From Opisthocomus hoazin (taxonomy: Eukaryota; Chordata; Aves; Opisthocomiformes; Opisthocomidae), in NCBI RefSeq assembly GCF_030867145.1, contig NC_134440.1, forward strand, positions 6,324,001 to 6,388,000: 64,000 nucleotides of DNA. Reading direction: 5' to 3'. Shown piece by piece: positions 40,053-52,179 of the stretch; position 1 is the first letter of the stretch; every line of letters starts with the position of its first letter. The notes beneath the pieces were generated by a model, which saw only the letters and a program-made list of their open reading frames with translations, had not been told where the DNA came from and ran no database searches. The position numbers and the translations under genes were made by a program.

Positions 40053-43000
40053 CTACCGACAGCCACACTCCTCTGCCACCATGTTGGGGAACTTGCGGAC
40101 CTCCAGCCCCTCCGTGGAGAGGGTGATGATGAGCTGGTCCGAGTAGCGGACGGGCACGCAGCAGGGAGCCCGCTGGAGGGGCGAGCCCCGCTCCTGCATG
40201 CCCAGCAGCAGCACCGTGTGCGAGTAGTAGCTGGGGACGCGGGTGGAGAGGGGCAGCTTGCAGGGGCCCTCGCAGTTGTTGGCCGCGTAGACGGTGGGCA
40301 TGACGATGAACTTGCGGTCGTGCAGGTCGATGGTCAGCTCCTGCAGCCGGCAGTGCGCCTGGTGCCGCGCGCTGCGGTTCTGCCGCAGCACCTTCCTCCG
40401 CTCCTGCCAACGCGCCCGCACCGTCTGCAGCGCCTTCAGCAGCAGCAGCGTGTGCAGCTTCCCGGAGCCGGGCGGCCGCTCGCCGGCTTGACCCTCACCC
40501 GGCCCCAGCGGGTAGTAGCAGAAGCTAAGGAGATGCTGGAGAAGCCCCATGTTGGCTTGGAAAGCCGGGATGTCCCGCAGCTCCTGGATCACCGCCTGCA
40601 GCTTGCCCGTCAGCAGCTGCAGCACGCTCCCCTCCGGCTGCCAGCCCCCCAGGTGCTGCTCCAGCACGGCTCCGCTGTCCTGGGGGAAAAGCAGCACCGA
40701 GGGCTCCTCCGACTGCACCAGCCGCTCCAGCGCCGCCTCCTCAGACAGGTTGAGCAGCTGGTGAGGGAGGGTCTCCATCACCTGGAAGTCCAGCCAGTGG
40801 TGGGAGCTGGGCTGGGTGGGCGGCTCGCTGGAGGGGCTCAGGACCCGGCGGATGAAGCGGGTCAGGATGCCCAGGAACTGGCTGCTGCCGCCGGGCGCTG
40901 GGGACGAAGCGTTGGCTGGGCTCAGGGTAGTGGGGGATGGCAGGTCCTCTGTCCCGGCCTGGGGGGGGCTGCGAGGAGGACACAAAGAGGGTCACGGGGA
41001 CCCCTTGTACCCTGGGGGGCCCCGCCCCACATCTTCCCACCCCGGCCCCACAGCAGAAGGGCTGGGGCTGCCCCTCTCCCCCTGTGGCTCCCAGCTCCTG
41101 TGTTTTTTCACAGCTGAGGCAAGGGTCACAGACCTGAGCTGTGGGTACGGAGCCACGTCCACCACCCCATCAGCAGAGAGGTAGGAAGAAGGGGCTGAAG
41201 CTGCCTCTTCTTCCTCCTCCTCCTCCTCCTGCGGAGGCTTGGCCAACAGGAGCAGCACGGGAGTCATCCTGGTGAAGCACTTGTCGTCGGAGCCAAAAAG
41301 GAGCTGCTGGGTCTCCGTGGGGGTCAGGGGAGAACCTGGGGAAACAATCATCAGGTCATTACCTGGATGAAGAGTTAGAATGTACCCTCAGCAAGTTTGC
41401 TGATGACACCAAACTGGGAGGAGTGGCTGATACACCAGCAGGCTGTGCTGCCATTCAGCGTGACCTGGACAGGCTGGAGAGTTGGGCAGAGAGGAACCTG
41501 ATGAGGTTCAACAAGGGCAAATGCAGGGTCCTGCACCTGGGGAGGAACAACCCCAGGCACCAGTACAGGCTTGGGCGGCCCCTCTGGAGAGCAGCTCTGC
41601 GGAGAGGGACCTGGGTGTCCTGGTGGACGACAGGGTGACCATGAGCCAGCAGCGTGCCCTGGCTGCCAAGAAGGCCAATGGGATCCTGGGGTGCATTAGG
41701 AGGAGTGTGGCCAGCAGGTCAGGGAGGTTCTCCTTCCCCTCTGCTCTGCCCTGGTGAGGCCCCATCTGCAGCACTTCGTCCAGTTCTGGGCTACCCAGTT
41801 CAAGAAAGATGAGGAGCTACTGGAGGGAGTCCAGCGCAGGGCTACGAGGATGAGGAGGGGACTGGAGCATCTCTCCTACGAGGAGAGGCTGAGGGAGCTG
41901 GGCTTGTTCAGCCTGGAGAAGAGAAGGCTGAGAGGGGACCTTAGAAATGCCTCTAAATATCTGCAGGGTGGGTGTCAGGAGGACGGGGCCAGACTCTGTT
42001 CAGTGGTGCCCAGCGACAGGACAAGGGGCAACGGGCACAAACTGGAGCAGAGGAAGCTCCAGCTGAACCCGAGGAAGAACTTCTTCCCTCTGAGGGTGAC
42101 GGAGCCCTGGCCCAGGCTGCCCAGGGAGGCTGTGGAGTCTCCTTCTCTGGAGATATTCCAGCCCCGCCTGGACGCGGTGCTGTGCAGCCTGCTCTGGGTG
42201 ACCCTGCTTGGGCAGGGGGTTGGGCTGGGTGACCCACAGAGGTCCCTGCCAACCCCCAACATTCTGTGATTCTGTGAAGAGCACTGAGGATCGTGGTCTG
42301 GGCTCCCCCAATGTCCCCACAGCCCCTCGTTACAGACAGGCTTCAGAGGCTCCCAAATGCCCGAGTAGGGCACAGAGGGGACAGGCACCACTGTCCCCTC
42401 CCCACCGTCCCCCACCACCGTGGGCTCCCCGCGACCCTACCTCCCTCGCCGCGACGCCGGACGGCCAGCGAAGCCGTGAAGCCGAGCTGCTCGCTGCTGC
42501 GGGTGACGGACGCTGCGGCAGCGCCCAGGACCAGGTACTGGGTGTCCCCGGCGAGGCAGAGGGTCTGCGCGGAGGCAAAGGGCCCCGAGGATGTGGGTGC
42601 GACATCCCGGGGGGTCGGGGGGCACTCAGCTGAGCCCCCCGCCGTGGTCCCGGCTGTCTCCGGGTCACCCAGCCCGCGGGGAGCAGCGAGATGGGGGGGG
42701 GGGGGGGAGCGGAGCGGGCAGTGGGGCTTTGCCATCCAGCCCCGGAGCTGCTGCGGGAGCCGGGGGTGCGGGGACCCCCGGGACGGGCTGGGTACCCCGG
42801 GGCCCCCCCTCTGGCCCCGCCAGCGGCTGGGGACGGGGTAACAGCACCATCTTCAGGCCTGGCCCGGCGGGAGGGTGCGGGGGGGCAGAGGGACTAGGGG
42901 GGGGATGGCAAAGGGACTGGGAAGGGATGGAAAAGGGGCTGGGAGAGGTGGAAAAGGGGCTGGGAGGGGGTGGCAAAGGGACTGGGAGAGGTGGAAAAGG

Positions 43001-44991
43001 GGCTGGGAGGGGGTGGCAAAGGGACTGGGAGAGGTGGCAAAGGGACTGGGAGAGGTGGCAAAGGGACTGGGAGGGCAAAGGCGCCGGGCCAGCAGAGCCA
43101 GGACACCCCGTCCCACCGCCCCTGCTCGCACCCAGGACCGGACCCCCGGCCGCCCACCTGCTCCCGCGCCAGCCCCACGCCGGCAGCCAGCAGCTCCTCT
43201 CGGCGCCCGGCCCGCGGCCCCTCTCGCCGGCCCAGGTAGAAGAGCAGCATGGCGACCCGCAGCTCTCCCAGCGACCGGCCCACCTCCGCCTGGAAAACCA
43301 GCTTGAACCACAGCTTCGCCTGGGCTTCCCACTTCACTGCAAAGGAGAAGGCGGAGGGGGTGAATCGCCCCTCCGGCAGCTGTGGGGCTCCGGGGGGCGA
43401 GGAAGGGGCTTCGGCGCCGAGCACCGGTCCCATGCAGCGGCCGGAGCACCTGGGACGGGAGGTGACAGGGTGGGGGGCCGTGGCAGATCCCCTTCCCCTG
43501 TGTCGGAGGTGGTTGGCGGGGCAAACCCCGCAGCCCCGGTGAGCGGGGGGCTGTCTCACCGCAGAGCGGCTCTGGCAGACTTCCAGGGGCAGATCCCTAC
43601 GGAAATCTCTTCTCCCGCGGCAGCTCCTCCGTGGCTCGGGGACATTGCGGCCGTGGCGTCGCAGCCAGCAGCGCTCCCCTCCCGCCTCCCAGCTGCCCAG
43701 CGCTGGCAAATCCAGCTGGAAATCCAAAACCCAGGAGGGGAGGGAGAGATTCCAAGGAAAGAAACAGCCATCACCCTCTTCCTATGCCGGCGGAGGACGG
43801 AGGGTTGTGCTCTGCCCAAAGCGCAGCGCTGACCGCTGGGACGGGACAGAGCAAAGCGCGTCGCTGCTTTTCGCGCAAGGCTGAAGTGACGCAAGCAAGC
43901 CCAGGACCCCGGGCTCCTCGGCAGCACCGAGCCGGAGGGATCGGCACACGCAGCAGCCGACGGCGAGCAGCCGGGCTAACGCCGCAGCAGGACCTGCCGG
44001 GTCTGCTCGTCCGACCCTCTCCTCTCTTTTCCTGATCAGACAGAGCTGGGATGGGGTCCTGGCCCGCGTCATTAAGGCGGAAGGAGAGAAACACTCGTAA
44101 TCGCGAAAGCAGAGCAGAGGCCACCGAGGCTGCGACCCCTGGGCATTCGTCACAGGGAGGGGCAAGGCACCCTGTTGCACACAAGCCATCACCACTACTA
44201 AAGCTCCTGAAAAAGGTCCCCAGAAAGACGTTTTCCTGTATCGCTTCACTAATTTTAAAAAAGAACCCAACCCCACAAATTGAATTCTGCGTTTAAATCT
44301 CTGATTTGGGGCGGGGAAAGAGCATCGGCCTCCCCGAGCCCTGCGCTCGCCCCGCTGCGCTCAGCCTGGGCGCGGGGATTTCCCACCAACCTTCCTCCAG
44401 ATGCAGCACGAGGAATCGGTCCTGCCCCGGCTCCACCACGTGCGCGTGGATCTGCTTCAGGGGATGGAGAGCAGCCCCCACCTCCCCGGCCGGGCAGAGC
44501 CCGAAGGTCTCCAGATGGCTTTCGTCCCAGCCGGTGCGCTGCCTCAACACCTTGATGAAGCTGCTTTCGTAGTGGGTGAGCACACCCACAACTTCCAGGT
44601 GCCGCGGGGTGAGCCCGTCCTGGTCCATTCTCACCCTGCAGACGGGCCCTTCCAGCCCGCCAAGCGGCCACGGGTGCCTGTGGGAGCCGGCCCAGCCGAT
44701 GGCCCCGTCCTCAGCCGGCCCCCGCAGGCACTTGGCTCCCGGGTCAGGCTTAGCAAAGAGGCGGCTGGCAGCAGTGATCCGGGATCTCGCCACCGAGCTG
44801 GGTCTCGCTCTTTCCTGTAAACTTGCATTTTCTCTCTTTCTCTCGGCTTCACGTGCCAGCTCCTCCGGCAGGCTCAGCTCCGGCCGGTTGGCTGGGGAAT
44901 CCCTTTCCCCCGTGCTCCCCTTTCTCGGAAGCGCTGCGGAGGGGAGCAGCAGCAGCAGGCATGGCAAAAGCACCCCGAGAGCAGCCTTCAT
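40053..44991 (-). CDS. AMH: Anti-Mullerian hormone precursor (five exons)
   Basis: AMH is a secreted TGF-beta family hormone acting through AMHR2; it drives Mullerian duct regression and has early roles in the gonad. Exons on the minus strand: 44391-44991, 43158-43336, 42441-42564, 41134-41335 and 40053-40968, all phase-consistent, coding 673 residues. [20 protein letters not shown] is a clear signal peptide. The long prodomain includes [20 protein letters not shown] and [16 protein letters not shown] (ending at about 567) is the likely convertase site, releasing a 106-residue mature domain with seven cysteines: [25 protein letters not shown] and the end EECGCR. Potential N-glycosylation sites occur at NAS, NLS and NRS. 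Exon 4 carries eight consecutive Glu. The frame is intact with no sign of decay. Confidence 0.96.
41345..42277 (+). repeat. CR1 LINE, about 930 bp, in AMH intron 3
   Basis: The copy starts with the end of the reverse-transcriptase ORF ([36 protein letters not shown] in plus-strand frames). It runs through the full 3' region with TACGAGGAGAGGCTGAGGGA and GGGCTGGGTGACCCACAGAG, and ends CATTCTGTGATTCTGTGAA. It is antisense to AMH and takes up about 85% of intron 3 (41336-42440). The reading frame is interrupted and there is no 5' half, so it cannot move. Its relatively clean match to the CR1 consensus suggests a moderately young insertion. Confidence 0.95.
42693..42706 (+). repeat. Poly-G run in AMH intron 2
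   Basis: About 12-14 consecutive G on the plus strand, followed by GAGCGGAGCGGG, in AMH intron 2 (42565-43157). Exact length is uncertain in such runs. Confidence 0.7.
42904..43078 (+). repeat. 20-22 bp purine-rich minisatellite in AMH intron 2
   Basis: About eight copies of two interleaved units, GGCAAAGGGACTGGGAGAGGT and GGAAAAGGGGCTGGGAGGGG, all purine-rich on the plus strand. GGG triplets recur in each unit. It lies entirely inside AMH intron 2, so the AMH transcript carries the pyrimidine-rich complement. Confidence 0.9.
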
Positions 44992-45068
44992 CTTCCCGCT
45001 TCAGCTACTCCCAAGGCAGCTCAGGCTCATCTCAAAACACTTGGGCGGAAGGGGAGGACGGCGTCTCC

Positions 45069-45091
45069 CTTTTAAAAACCGGTGGCCTTGA
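45069..45091 (-). promoter_or_regulatory. AMH: AMH proximal promoter: SF-1 site and TATA-like element
   Basis: In AMH sense, TCAAGGCCA (45083-45091) matches the SF-1/NR5A1 consensus YCAAGGYCR exactly. It is followed 5-14 bases on by TTTTTAAAAGG (45069-45078), which can serve as a TATA-like element. Transcription start would fall near 45040, leaving a leader of about 50 bases before the ATG at 44991. Mammalian AMH promoters carry SF-1 sites in the proximal 200 bases and a weak TATA. Binding itself is inferred. Confidence 0.6.
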
Positions 45092-45109
45092 GTTGACCAT
45101 GCACAACAC

Positions 45110-47190
45110 ACCTCCCCTGAGCAACTCAAAGGCTGTCGCGCTAGAGAGGAGGGAGGGAGGTTTCAAAGAAACTTTTCTGTTCTATTTTTGGGTTTGCATC
45201 TAGTATTGGAAAAGTAAAAAAAAAAATTAAAGCTGTTTCCCTTACTCGTAGGGACGTATGTCCTTGACTTCAGATGTTTTCTGAAGGAGGATGGACATCT
45301 AGACTTGGGTCTTCGTGGGCACTGGCACATCCTATTCCCATCAGCAGTGAAACCCCAGGAGGGGAGAATCACCCGGAGCAGGAGGAGGGGGACAGTGACA
45401 AGATAATGGGTAGAAACTAAGTAAATGTATGGAAAGCCTCCCCCTCGGCTGCAGCCCATACGCTGCCGCCCTGCAGCGGCCCCTACACATCCCCAGCCCC
45501 GGGCTGCTTCAGCCTGCGAAGGAGAATCTCCCTGGCGCCTCTGAACACTGAAGACGTGACTTCCAAAGCCTCACAACACGCTTATTGCAAGGACTTTTCC
45601 CTCCACGAGATGCCAATACTCGCTCTAACGCTTGGAGTTACCAATGCCACCCACCTAATCCACCCCAGAGAAACCACCCCCCACCCAGGGTATCTCCTTT
45701 TTTTGGAAACGGAGGGCAGGGGGAAAGGTACCTGCAAAAAAAGTCCCAACGCGCGCTCAGACCCTTCTCTGGGTTTCCAAGACTTTGCAGTTGGGAGCTC
45801 AGGATCTGGCTACAGCACGTCGTAACGGGGCTGCGCACCCGAAGCAGCGAGGGACCAAGGGACCACTCCGAAGGGCTGGTGAAGGCAACCTCTCTTCCCC
45901 AGGAGCGGACGAAGGGCACGCGCCTGGCACGGGGAGACCCAGGAAGCCGATTCAGGCCTCGGGCCAGCTCAGCTGGGGCAGAAGTGCTGCACGGCGGTCG
46001 AGCCATGCAAGGCATTCTGCATGGGACCCGTATCAGGCATCAGAAGAGGCGAAGGCTTTGATTCCTCCATCAAAGGCGCAGGCGGCTGCGGGGCTGCGGC
46101 TGGCACGGCCTCCCCTGCGGCCCATGAAACGAGCCAGGCGCTGGCCAAGAGCAAGCCCAGGTCGGGCAGCCCGGCCCCCAGCGACGCCTTTGCCCGCCGA
46201 GCATCCTGGCATCCCGCGCCGAGACGCCCCAGTGCAGTGACATGAATGCTGAGGACAGAGAGGAGAAACCTCAGAACTTCTGCTTTATAATGAGAAGTAA
46301 ATAATTGTTTGAAGGAAAAATTTAGTATAAATAAAACCACTGAGAACTAAAAGCTTGCCAAAACTAATCTACTAGTGGAAGGATATCTATGATAAAAATC
46401 ATACGTGACAGCATAAGGGTACAGACAACATTTAATGAATTATAATAATAAACTAAGATTTAATATCACTGCAGCTTTGATAATTGCCTTGACTAAACAT
46501 TCCCAGAGATCTCTGCCACCGACGAGCGCACCAGCACTTTGCTTGTGACCCCATCTCTGCCATAAACAGCCTCACGAGCAGCGGGCAGGAGCCGGGCAGC
46601 CGCACGCCCGGGAAGGACGCTCGCCTTCCCGAGCCCGCAAGTGACATCTCGCCCGGCGCTTCCCAAGGGCTCCCGCGCAGCCGTCCAGAGCCGTTTCCTC
46701 AGCAGAGGCGTCTCCATGGTTTGGCTGGCAGCACCTGAGCTGCTGTGCAGTGCTCCGGCACCGGGAGGAGGAAGGTTTCTGAATGCAGCAGGAAAACTGG
46801 ATTGCTTGCCCTCCATTGTGCCCACTGTGATTGCTGGGGAGGCACCACCAGAATCCTCTCCACCAGCCTACGACAACTCTCCCCATCACTGAATGCGCGG
46901 CTCGATGAAGGACTTCAGCTGAATAGCAGCTGATTAACTGGCTGGCAATTTACAGGGTACACATCAAGCACTCAAGAGAGGGTAAGACATGAAGCCACCG
47001 CAGCTGAGCTGAGGTTGATGTAGCCACCTCAGTTAGAAGCAGGTGAGCAGAGCAGAGATTTCCAGTCCTCTTTGGAGAATTTCCAAAATGTAACCAGACT
47101 GGGGATGATTTATACATCTAAGGGCTAAAGAAAGCGAATAAACAGCAACATTTTTAACCAAGACATGGGAAAACAGAGAGAAAGGAAAAT
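45110..47190. other. Spacer between SF3A2 and AMH
   Basis: About 2 kb separates the SF3A2 poly(A) signal from the AMH promoter, both genes reading on the minus strand. No conserved exon or repeat was recognised. AT-rich DNA occupies 46260-46480. AMH distal regulatory elements are expected here by position only. Confidence 0.5.
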
Positions 47191-47199
47191 TGAAAACCT

Positions 47200-47205
47200 T
47201 TTAAT
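47200..47205 (-). terminator. SF3A2: SF3A2 poly(A) signal ATTAAA
   Basis: Minus-strand ATTAAA lies 130 bases past the SF3A2 stop codon in an AT-rich tail. It is the commonest variant of AATAAA and predicts a short 3' UTR of about 150 bases. Confidence 0.6.
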
Positions 47206-47334
47206 GAACCTACAGGATTCAGCCAAATTCACAGGCGTAGTACAAAACAGAAATATTTCTCTGAATCAGTTGTGATCTGCACATAAAAAGGTACGAGCCA
47301 GAGGAGTCCAGCGGGACCGAGCCCAGGAGGGGCT

Positions 47335-50300
47335 TCAGTTGGAGGGAGGCGGAGGAGGGATGGTGCCTGGCCCCTCCGTGGGGAGCGGTGGCCTCATCAT
47401 GGGCGGCAGAGGAGCTGGAGGGGGCACACCGGGTGCTGGTGGCAGCTGCGGTGGCACCGGGGGTGGTGGCACTGGTCCCGAGGGAGGCATGGGAGGCAGA
47501 GTCATGCCTCCCGGGGGCGGCGGCGGCATGGAGTCCGGCAGCGGGGGCCGTGGGGGCAAGCCGTTCATCAGCGGGGGCGGAGGCGGCCGCTTCACCGTTG
47601 GGGGCCCCGGGGGGAGGTTTGGGGGAGCTGGGGGCTTCTCCATCTTGAAGTGGAATTGAAGGAAGAACTGGGGAGGGGAGAGGAGAAGAGCAAAGAGAAG
47701 AGAACAATGAATCCTCAGGACCGCTCTGTGCCATCACACAACACAGCTCAGCTGCTCCCTGCCTCCAGGACCGCAGCTCGGACCTCTCCCGCCCCGTTAC
47801 CTCCGCAGACCCTGGCTGCCCGCCTGCCCTGGCAGCATTCACGCCTCGCACCAGCCTCGTCCAGCACTTCAACTCCTCTGAAACTGGTTGTGAGTGCTAA
47901 GCTGGCTGTGACGGGGTGGGTATCCCCCCCTACGCACTCGTCCCCTGCTCTCACGCACGATACCCAGTGAGTACGTCCACGCTACGGGCTGCCCGCAGCG
48001 AGCTACGTGCAGGAAACACGCAGCGAGAAGCCACGGAGGGGGCACGGTGTTGGACATTCATGCACCGTTCTGCTGCTGCTGCTGCTGCCAGCAACCGAGG
48101 ATTCTACCTCCCGGGTTAAATTCTGACAACGACCACACACAGGAAGATCTTTCTGTCAGGAGGAGTCACTGCACCGTTGCGCCCAAGGAATGAAGATTTT
48201 AGCACCAAAGCCAGCAGGGATGTAACTGATGTGCGCTCCCCCTGCACTGCCTTTCCCCCCAAGCTGCTCTGCGCTCCCACTCCCTCCTTAACCGTTAAAA
48301 AGATGTTGCAGCGCTCCAGCTACCTGTTTGGTTTCCCTGTTCCAGTGGGTCCAAAACTTTCCTTCTGCTTTGTCGATTTCTCTGCTTGGCACCTGCAGCA
48401 AAAAAGAAGCAGGAGCTATTATTAGCACCACCAGATTAGCTCAATGGCCCCTTTTAGCACCAGAGCCTGCAAGATAAGCACAGTGATCCCAGGCCTTTGT
48501 GAGACACACTCGGATGTTATTAGATAGAGATAGGGGCAGGAAAGAATTAAGTTACTTCCCTATCGGTCAAGGACAAGTGTGCTGGCAAAAAACCCTCTCT
48601 CAACATCTGCACAAAGGCTGAGGAGCAAAGCCCAGAAGGCTCCGTTCTGTGCCAGACACTGAGCATTCAGTGGCTTCCCAGAGCTCAGCACACAGCCTAG
48701 CTTCCACGCCAGAGTCCTCCGCTGATTCTCAGCAGGGTTTAATGACTTCCAGCCATGTCGTCTTGACCCCCCCTTTCCACTCCATTAACCCCCTGCAGGC
48801 TACAACAGAAGTCTATAACACTGCTCACTGGGAATTGATGTCTTGGAAAACACGGGAAGGGAACTTCCCAATAATCAATGAATCCAGAATCTTACCTTGA
48901 AAGCTATGGTTTCGTAGGGCTCCGCTGCCATCAAGAGGTATTGCCAGCGCCTGTCAGGGGGCTCAATCCTTTGCTCGTAGGCGGACATGAACCGATGGCG
49001 AGGCATGATGCTTTCTGCGATCTCCGGATAATCGATCTGTTGGGGTGTTAGCGCAGCATTCAGGAGAACATCCCCTTTTCACCCCCCCTTCATTCAAACC
49101 CAATCCCTCAACTACGAAGCACACTGAGAGATCAGCTCCAAACAGAAAAATTAGTGCCACCGAAGGACACAGCTTGACAACTGCGCTCATGGATTTGCTT
49201 GGCACAATCAGCAGCAGAAGACTAGCAAGGCAGGGCCATTTTTTAATTATTTTATTTATTTCATGAATCCCCTTTAGCAGCACTTTTACTTGGATAACCC
49301 AAACACCAAGAATTTAAACAGTGCCCTTACCTGGAAGAGAAGGCTCTGCTGGCCTGTTTCTGGGTCTCTCTGTTTTGTCACTGTAAAGAAAATAAGAAAG
49401 CTCAGTACATCACGTAGTAGGGTCAGAGCAACATTATTTCTGCCCTAGGAAACACACAAAGCCTCCAACACCAAAGTATTACAAGATTTTTCTCCCATTT
49501 ATCAAACAAAATGCTAGAGTGTCTTTAATCGAAGCTACTAAGGATCTCTGCTGAAATTCAGCTGCCATGGGGCAAAGACACCGCGCTGCAGAGCAAAGCT
49601 GGGAGACAAAGCAGCCAAGTTGCGTGCTGAAGGGCAAAACAACACAGTGAGGAGTTCAGGGAAAAAACTTGAGCTCTACATGCCATGAGTGATTTACAAG
49701 CATTAGTGAAAGATGGCACAGCACAATAAAAGCAGAAGGGAGACTGAAACAATGTCACCATCTCCTGCATGACTGCTAATAAGAGCTGCAAGACTGAGAC
49801 ATACCAATCTATTATTAAAATGGTTCTCACTCGACTGTCGGCAATAAAGAGATGTTCCATGGGTAATTTAAACAATAAAGGACATCAAGAGATAAGTCCA
49901 TATCTTATTCATGGACAGATCTGCTAAAAAGACTAATTAATAATTCACATCCACAGCACTGCACTTCAGGCGAGCTCCTACGACAGACTCCCCCGCCGCA
50001 CCTTTATAGCCCGGCCGTCCAATTTTCACAAATTTCTTCACTTCCACTTTGACCTTTTCTGGTGCGGGCTGGGCAGGGGCTTCCTTAGCTTCCTTCGCAG
50101 CTCGGCGGGCCCTGGATTAATTTGAAATGTGCCAAATTTAAAAGGTTAGCCAGACTTGTTTCTAAAGGATACACCAGGAGCAGTTTCAATCCCTCACCAG
50201 CCAATATTCAGTGTTTCACAGCCAGGAAAACCTGCTGCTCCCCTTCCACAGGCCCCACTACAGGCCAGTTGTATCCATGCCTTCCCCTGACTAATGGCTG

Positions 50301-51873
50301 TCATCTCGGTCATCTTATCCACCTCCGAGGTGACCTTGGTCCCTGTCTCATGGATTTGAGAAGATTTACTTCTTGAAGATTTACTCACTAGAAGATTTAC
50401 TTCTTGAAATAAAAAAGAAAAAAACCCAACAAGCTAGTCACCTAAACCAAAGCTAACAGGATTTCTTCAAATAAAACTTACAAACTTCTCCCAACCTGTG
50501 TTCACAAAACCAGATCCTTCCAACTAGAATCAGTTTGCTTCTGAAACTGTTTCTCCCCCTTCCTTCAGAAATCCCACAACTGGCTTTGAACTTGAGCTGG
50601 AAATGGAGCTGGTCAGCACCGTTTTGTGGAGCAGATCTGGTCTGTAACTGCAGCTACTGCCAGGCTGCTCACTGGGAAACCACCACGGTGAAGGAACGCT
50701 CAAGTGTGCTGCTCTGTATGCGAGCTCCGGATTTACAGACGCACACAAGCATCGTTTTGAAGTGCTTAGGTAACGGAGAGCAAAGCTACAGCGGAGAACG
50801 ACTTACAAATTGGTCTGATGCTTCTTCCCCTGGGTATGTGCTAAGTAACTTCCCTGAAATAAAAAACAAGGCAGAAGAAAAGTCAAATGAAGGCGGGACT
50901 GTTCCTGCACTGACAGCTGCTTGTCACCGAGGAGAGACTATATCACGTGTTGCCAAGGACATTTTAATCCTTAGCGGAGAGGAATCTTACTCCACGACTG
51001 CAGAATGCTCTCAACTGCCAAACTGTCATAAGCTGTCAGGCTTCACACATGCAAGCCACCACCCACCCATCATCTCTTCGGCAGTCAGTTGTCAGGCACG
51101 TCCCAGGTCCTTGTGCTCGAAGCTACTATTATTCCAAAATACCCGCTGCCGAGACCCAGACAGACAGCTGCTCAACTCACCTCATTGTTGTGCAGCGTGA
51201 GGCAAAGCTTGCATTCATAAGAGCCCAAGTGATTTTTCATAAAATAAGGGTCCTAGGAAGAAAGTTATTAAAAAGTTACAAGCGAAATACATGGCAAACC
51301 AACGGAATAATCCAAATGCTTGGTGCTGAACTTCTGCTGCACTGGAAGAACGGAGTGCGTAGGTTTAAATTAATGGCATAACACTGCTTTAGGACGACGA
51401 AAAGAGAGAAACACGAGCAGCTTTGCTAACTGGTGACAGCACACCCAACTGCAGGCAAGAGACAGCCAAACACAAACCAGTCCCGAGAAGACCGGCAATA
51501 ACCCAGTAACAGCTACTGGAACACGCAAGTGCTGGCACCACTCTGCTCAGCCCCGCCACAAATCTCTCTCGTTCGACTCCACATTACCAGAAACAACGGT
51601 ATTTAATTCCAGTCCACAAAACTCCGCTATAGCTCTCGCCCCCCAAGCCGCTGCGCTCAGCCAAAGCTCTAAACCTATCCCCACAAGGGTCAGCAGGACA
51701 GGAGCCACGGGGCTCTCCTTCCCCACGCAGGAGAGGCCCAGGCTCACCTTGTTGATGTCGATGGTCTCCAACGCCAGCTGCCGGAGCCTCTCCCTGCGGT
51801 CTCGGTTACTTTCCGAGGCAGAGGCTACGCCTCCGCTCCCAGTTTTACCTCCGGGACGATGCTGAAAATCCAT
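47335..51873 (-). CDS. SF3A2: Splicing factor 3A subunit 2 (SAP62, SF3a66)
   Basis: SF3A2 is a core subunit of SF3a in the 17S U2 snRNP, needed for pre-spliceosome assembly in the nucleus. Coding exons on the minus strand: 51748-51873, 51181-51252, 50807-50853, 50002-50111, 49331-49380, 48896-49036, 48324-48392 and 47335-47667; phases agree and give 315 residues. The start is MDFQHRPGGKTGSGGVASAS. A matrin-type zinc finger uses C56, C59, H72 and H78 (SYECKLC, LAHTQGKKH). RHRFMSAYEQRIEPPDRRW and KFWTHWNRETKQ are signature blocks. The last exon encodes a 110-residue proline-rich tail ending GTIPPPPPSN. Human SF3A2 is 464 residues because of VHPPAPG-type heptads absent here. The 5' UTR exon ends at 53399. 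Confidence 0.97.
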
Positions 51874-52179
51874 GATGGGGACTTCTGTGCTTCAGCTACT
51901 TATGGAGAAAGAGAGAGTCTGGAAAAAAGAGAAGAAGCAATGTGAGTGACAACCAGCGCTTCTCCTAGCCTGGACCTGTCAAGTGAGGACGCAAGAGGAG
52001 CACAACAAACCCTGCCCTTGACTCTCGCCACGCAATGCAACTCCAAACGGAGCAGGTCTCGTACCACTGACTCCACAAGCTGAGAAGCAAAATGATGCAA
52101 AGTAACGAGCCCCCGGAGCCCTTCCCATCTCCTCAGCCCCTTCCGCTACGCAGAGACGCACCCCTCCCCCAGCTCGGCT

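Noticed and set aside
40047-41117. A 356-codon plus-strand frame opposite AMH exon 5
   Set aside because: It is the antisense shadow of the GC-rich AMH last exon and its product is low-complexity.
47339-47659. A 106-codon glycine-rich frame on the plus strand
   Set aside because: It is the antisense of the proline-rich final exon of SF3A2.
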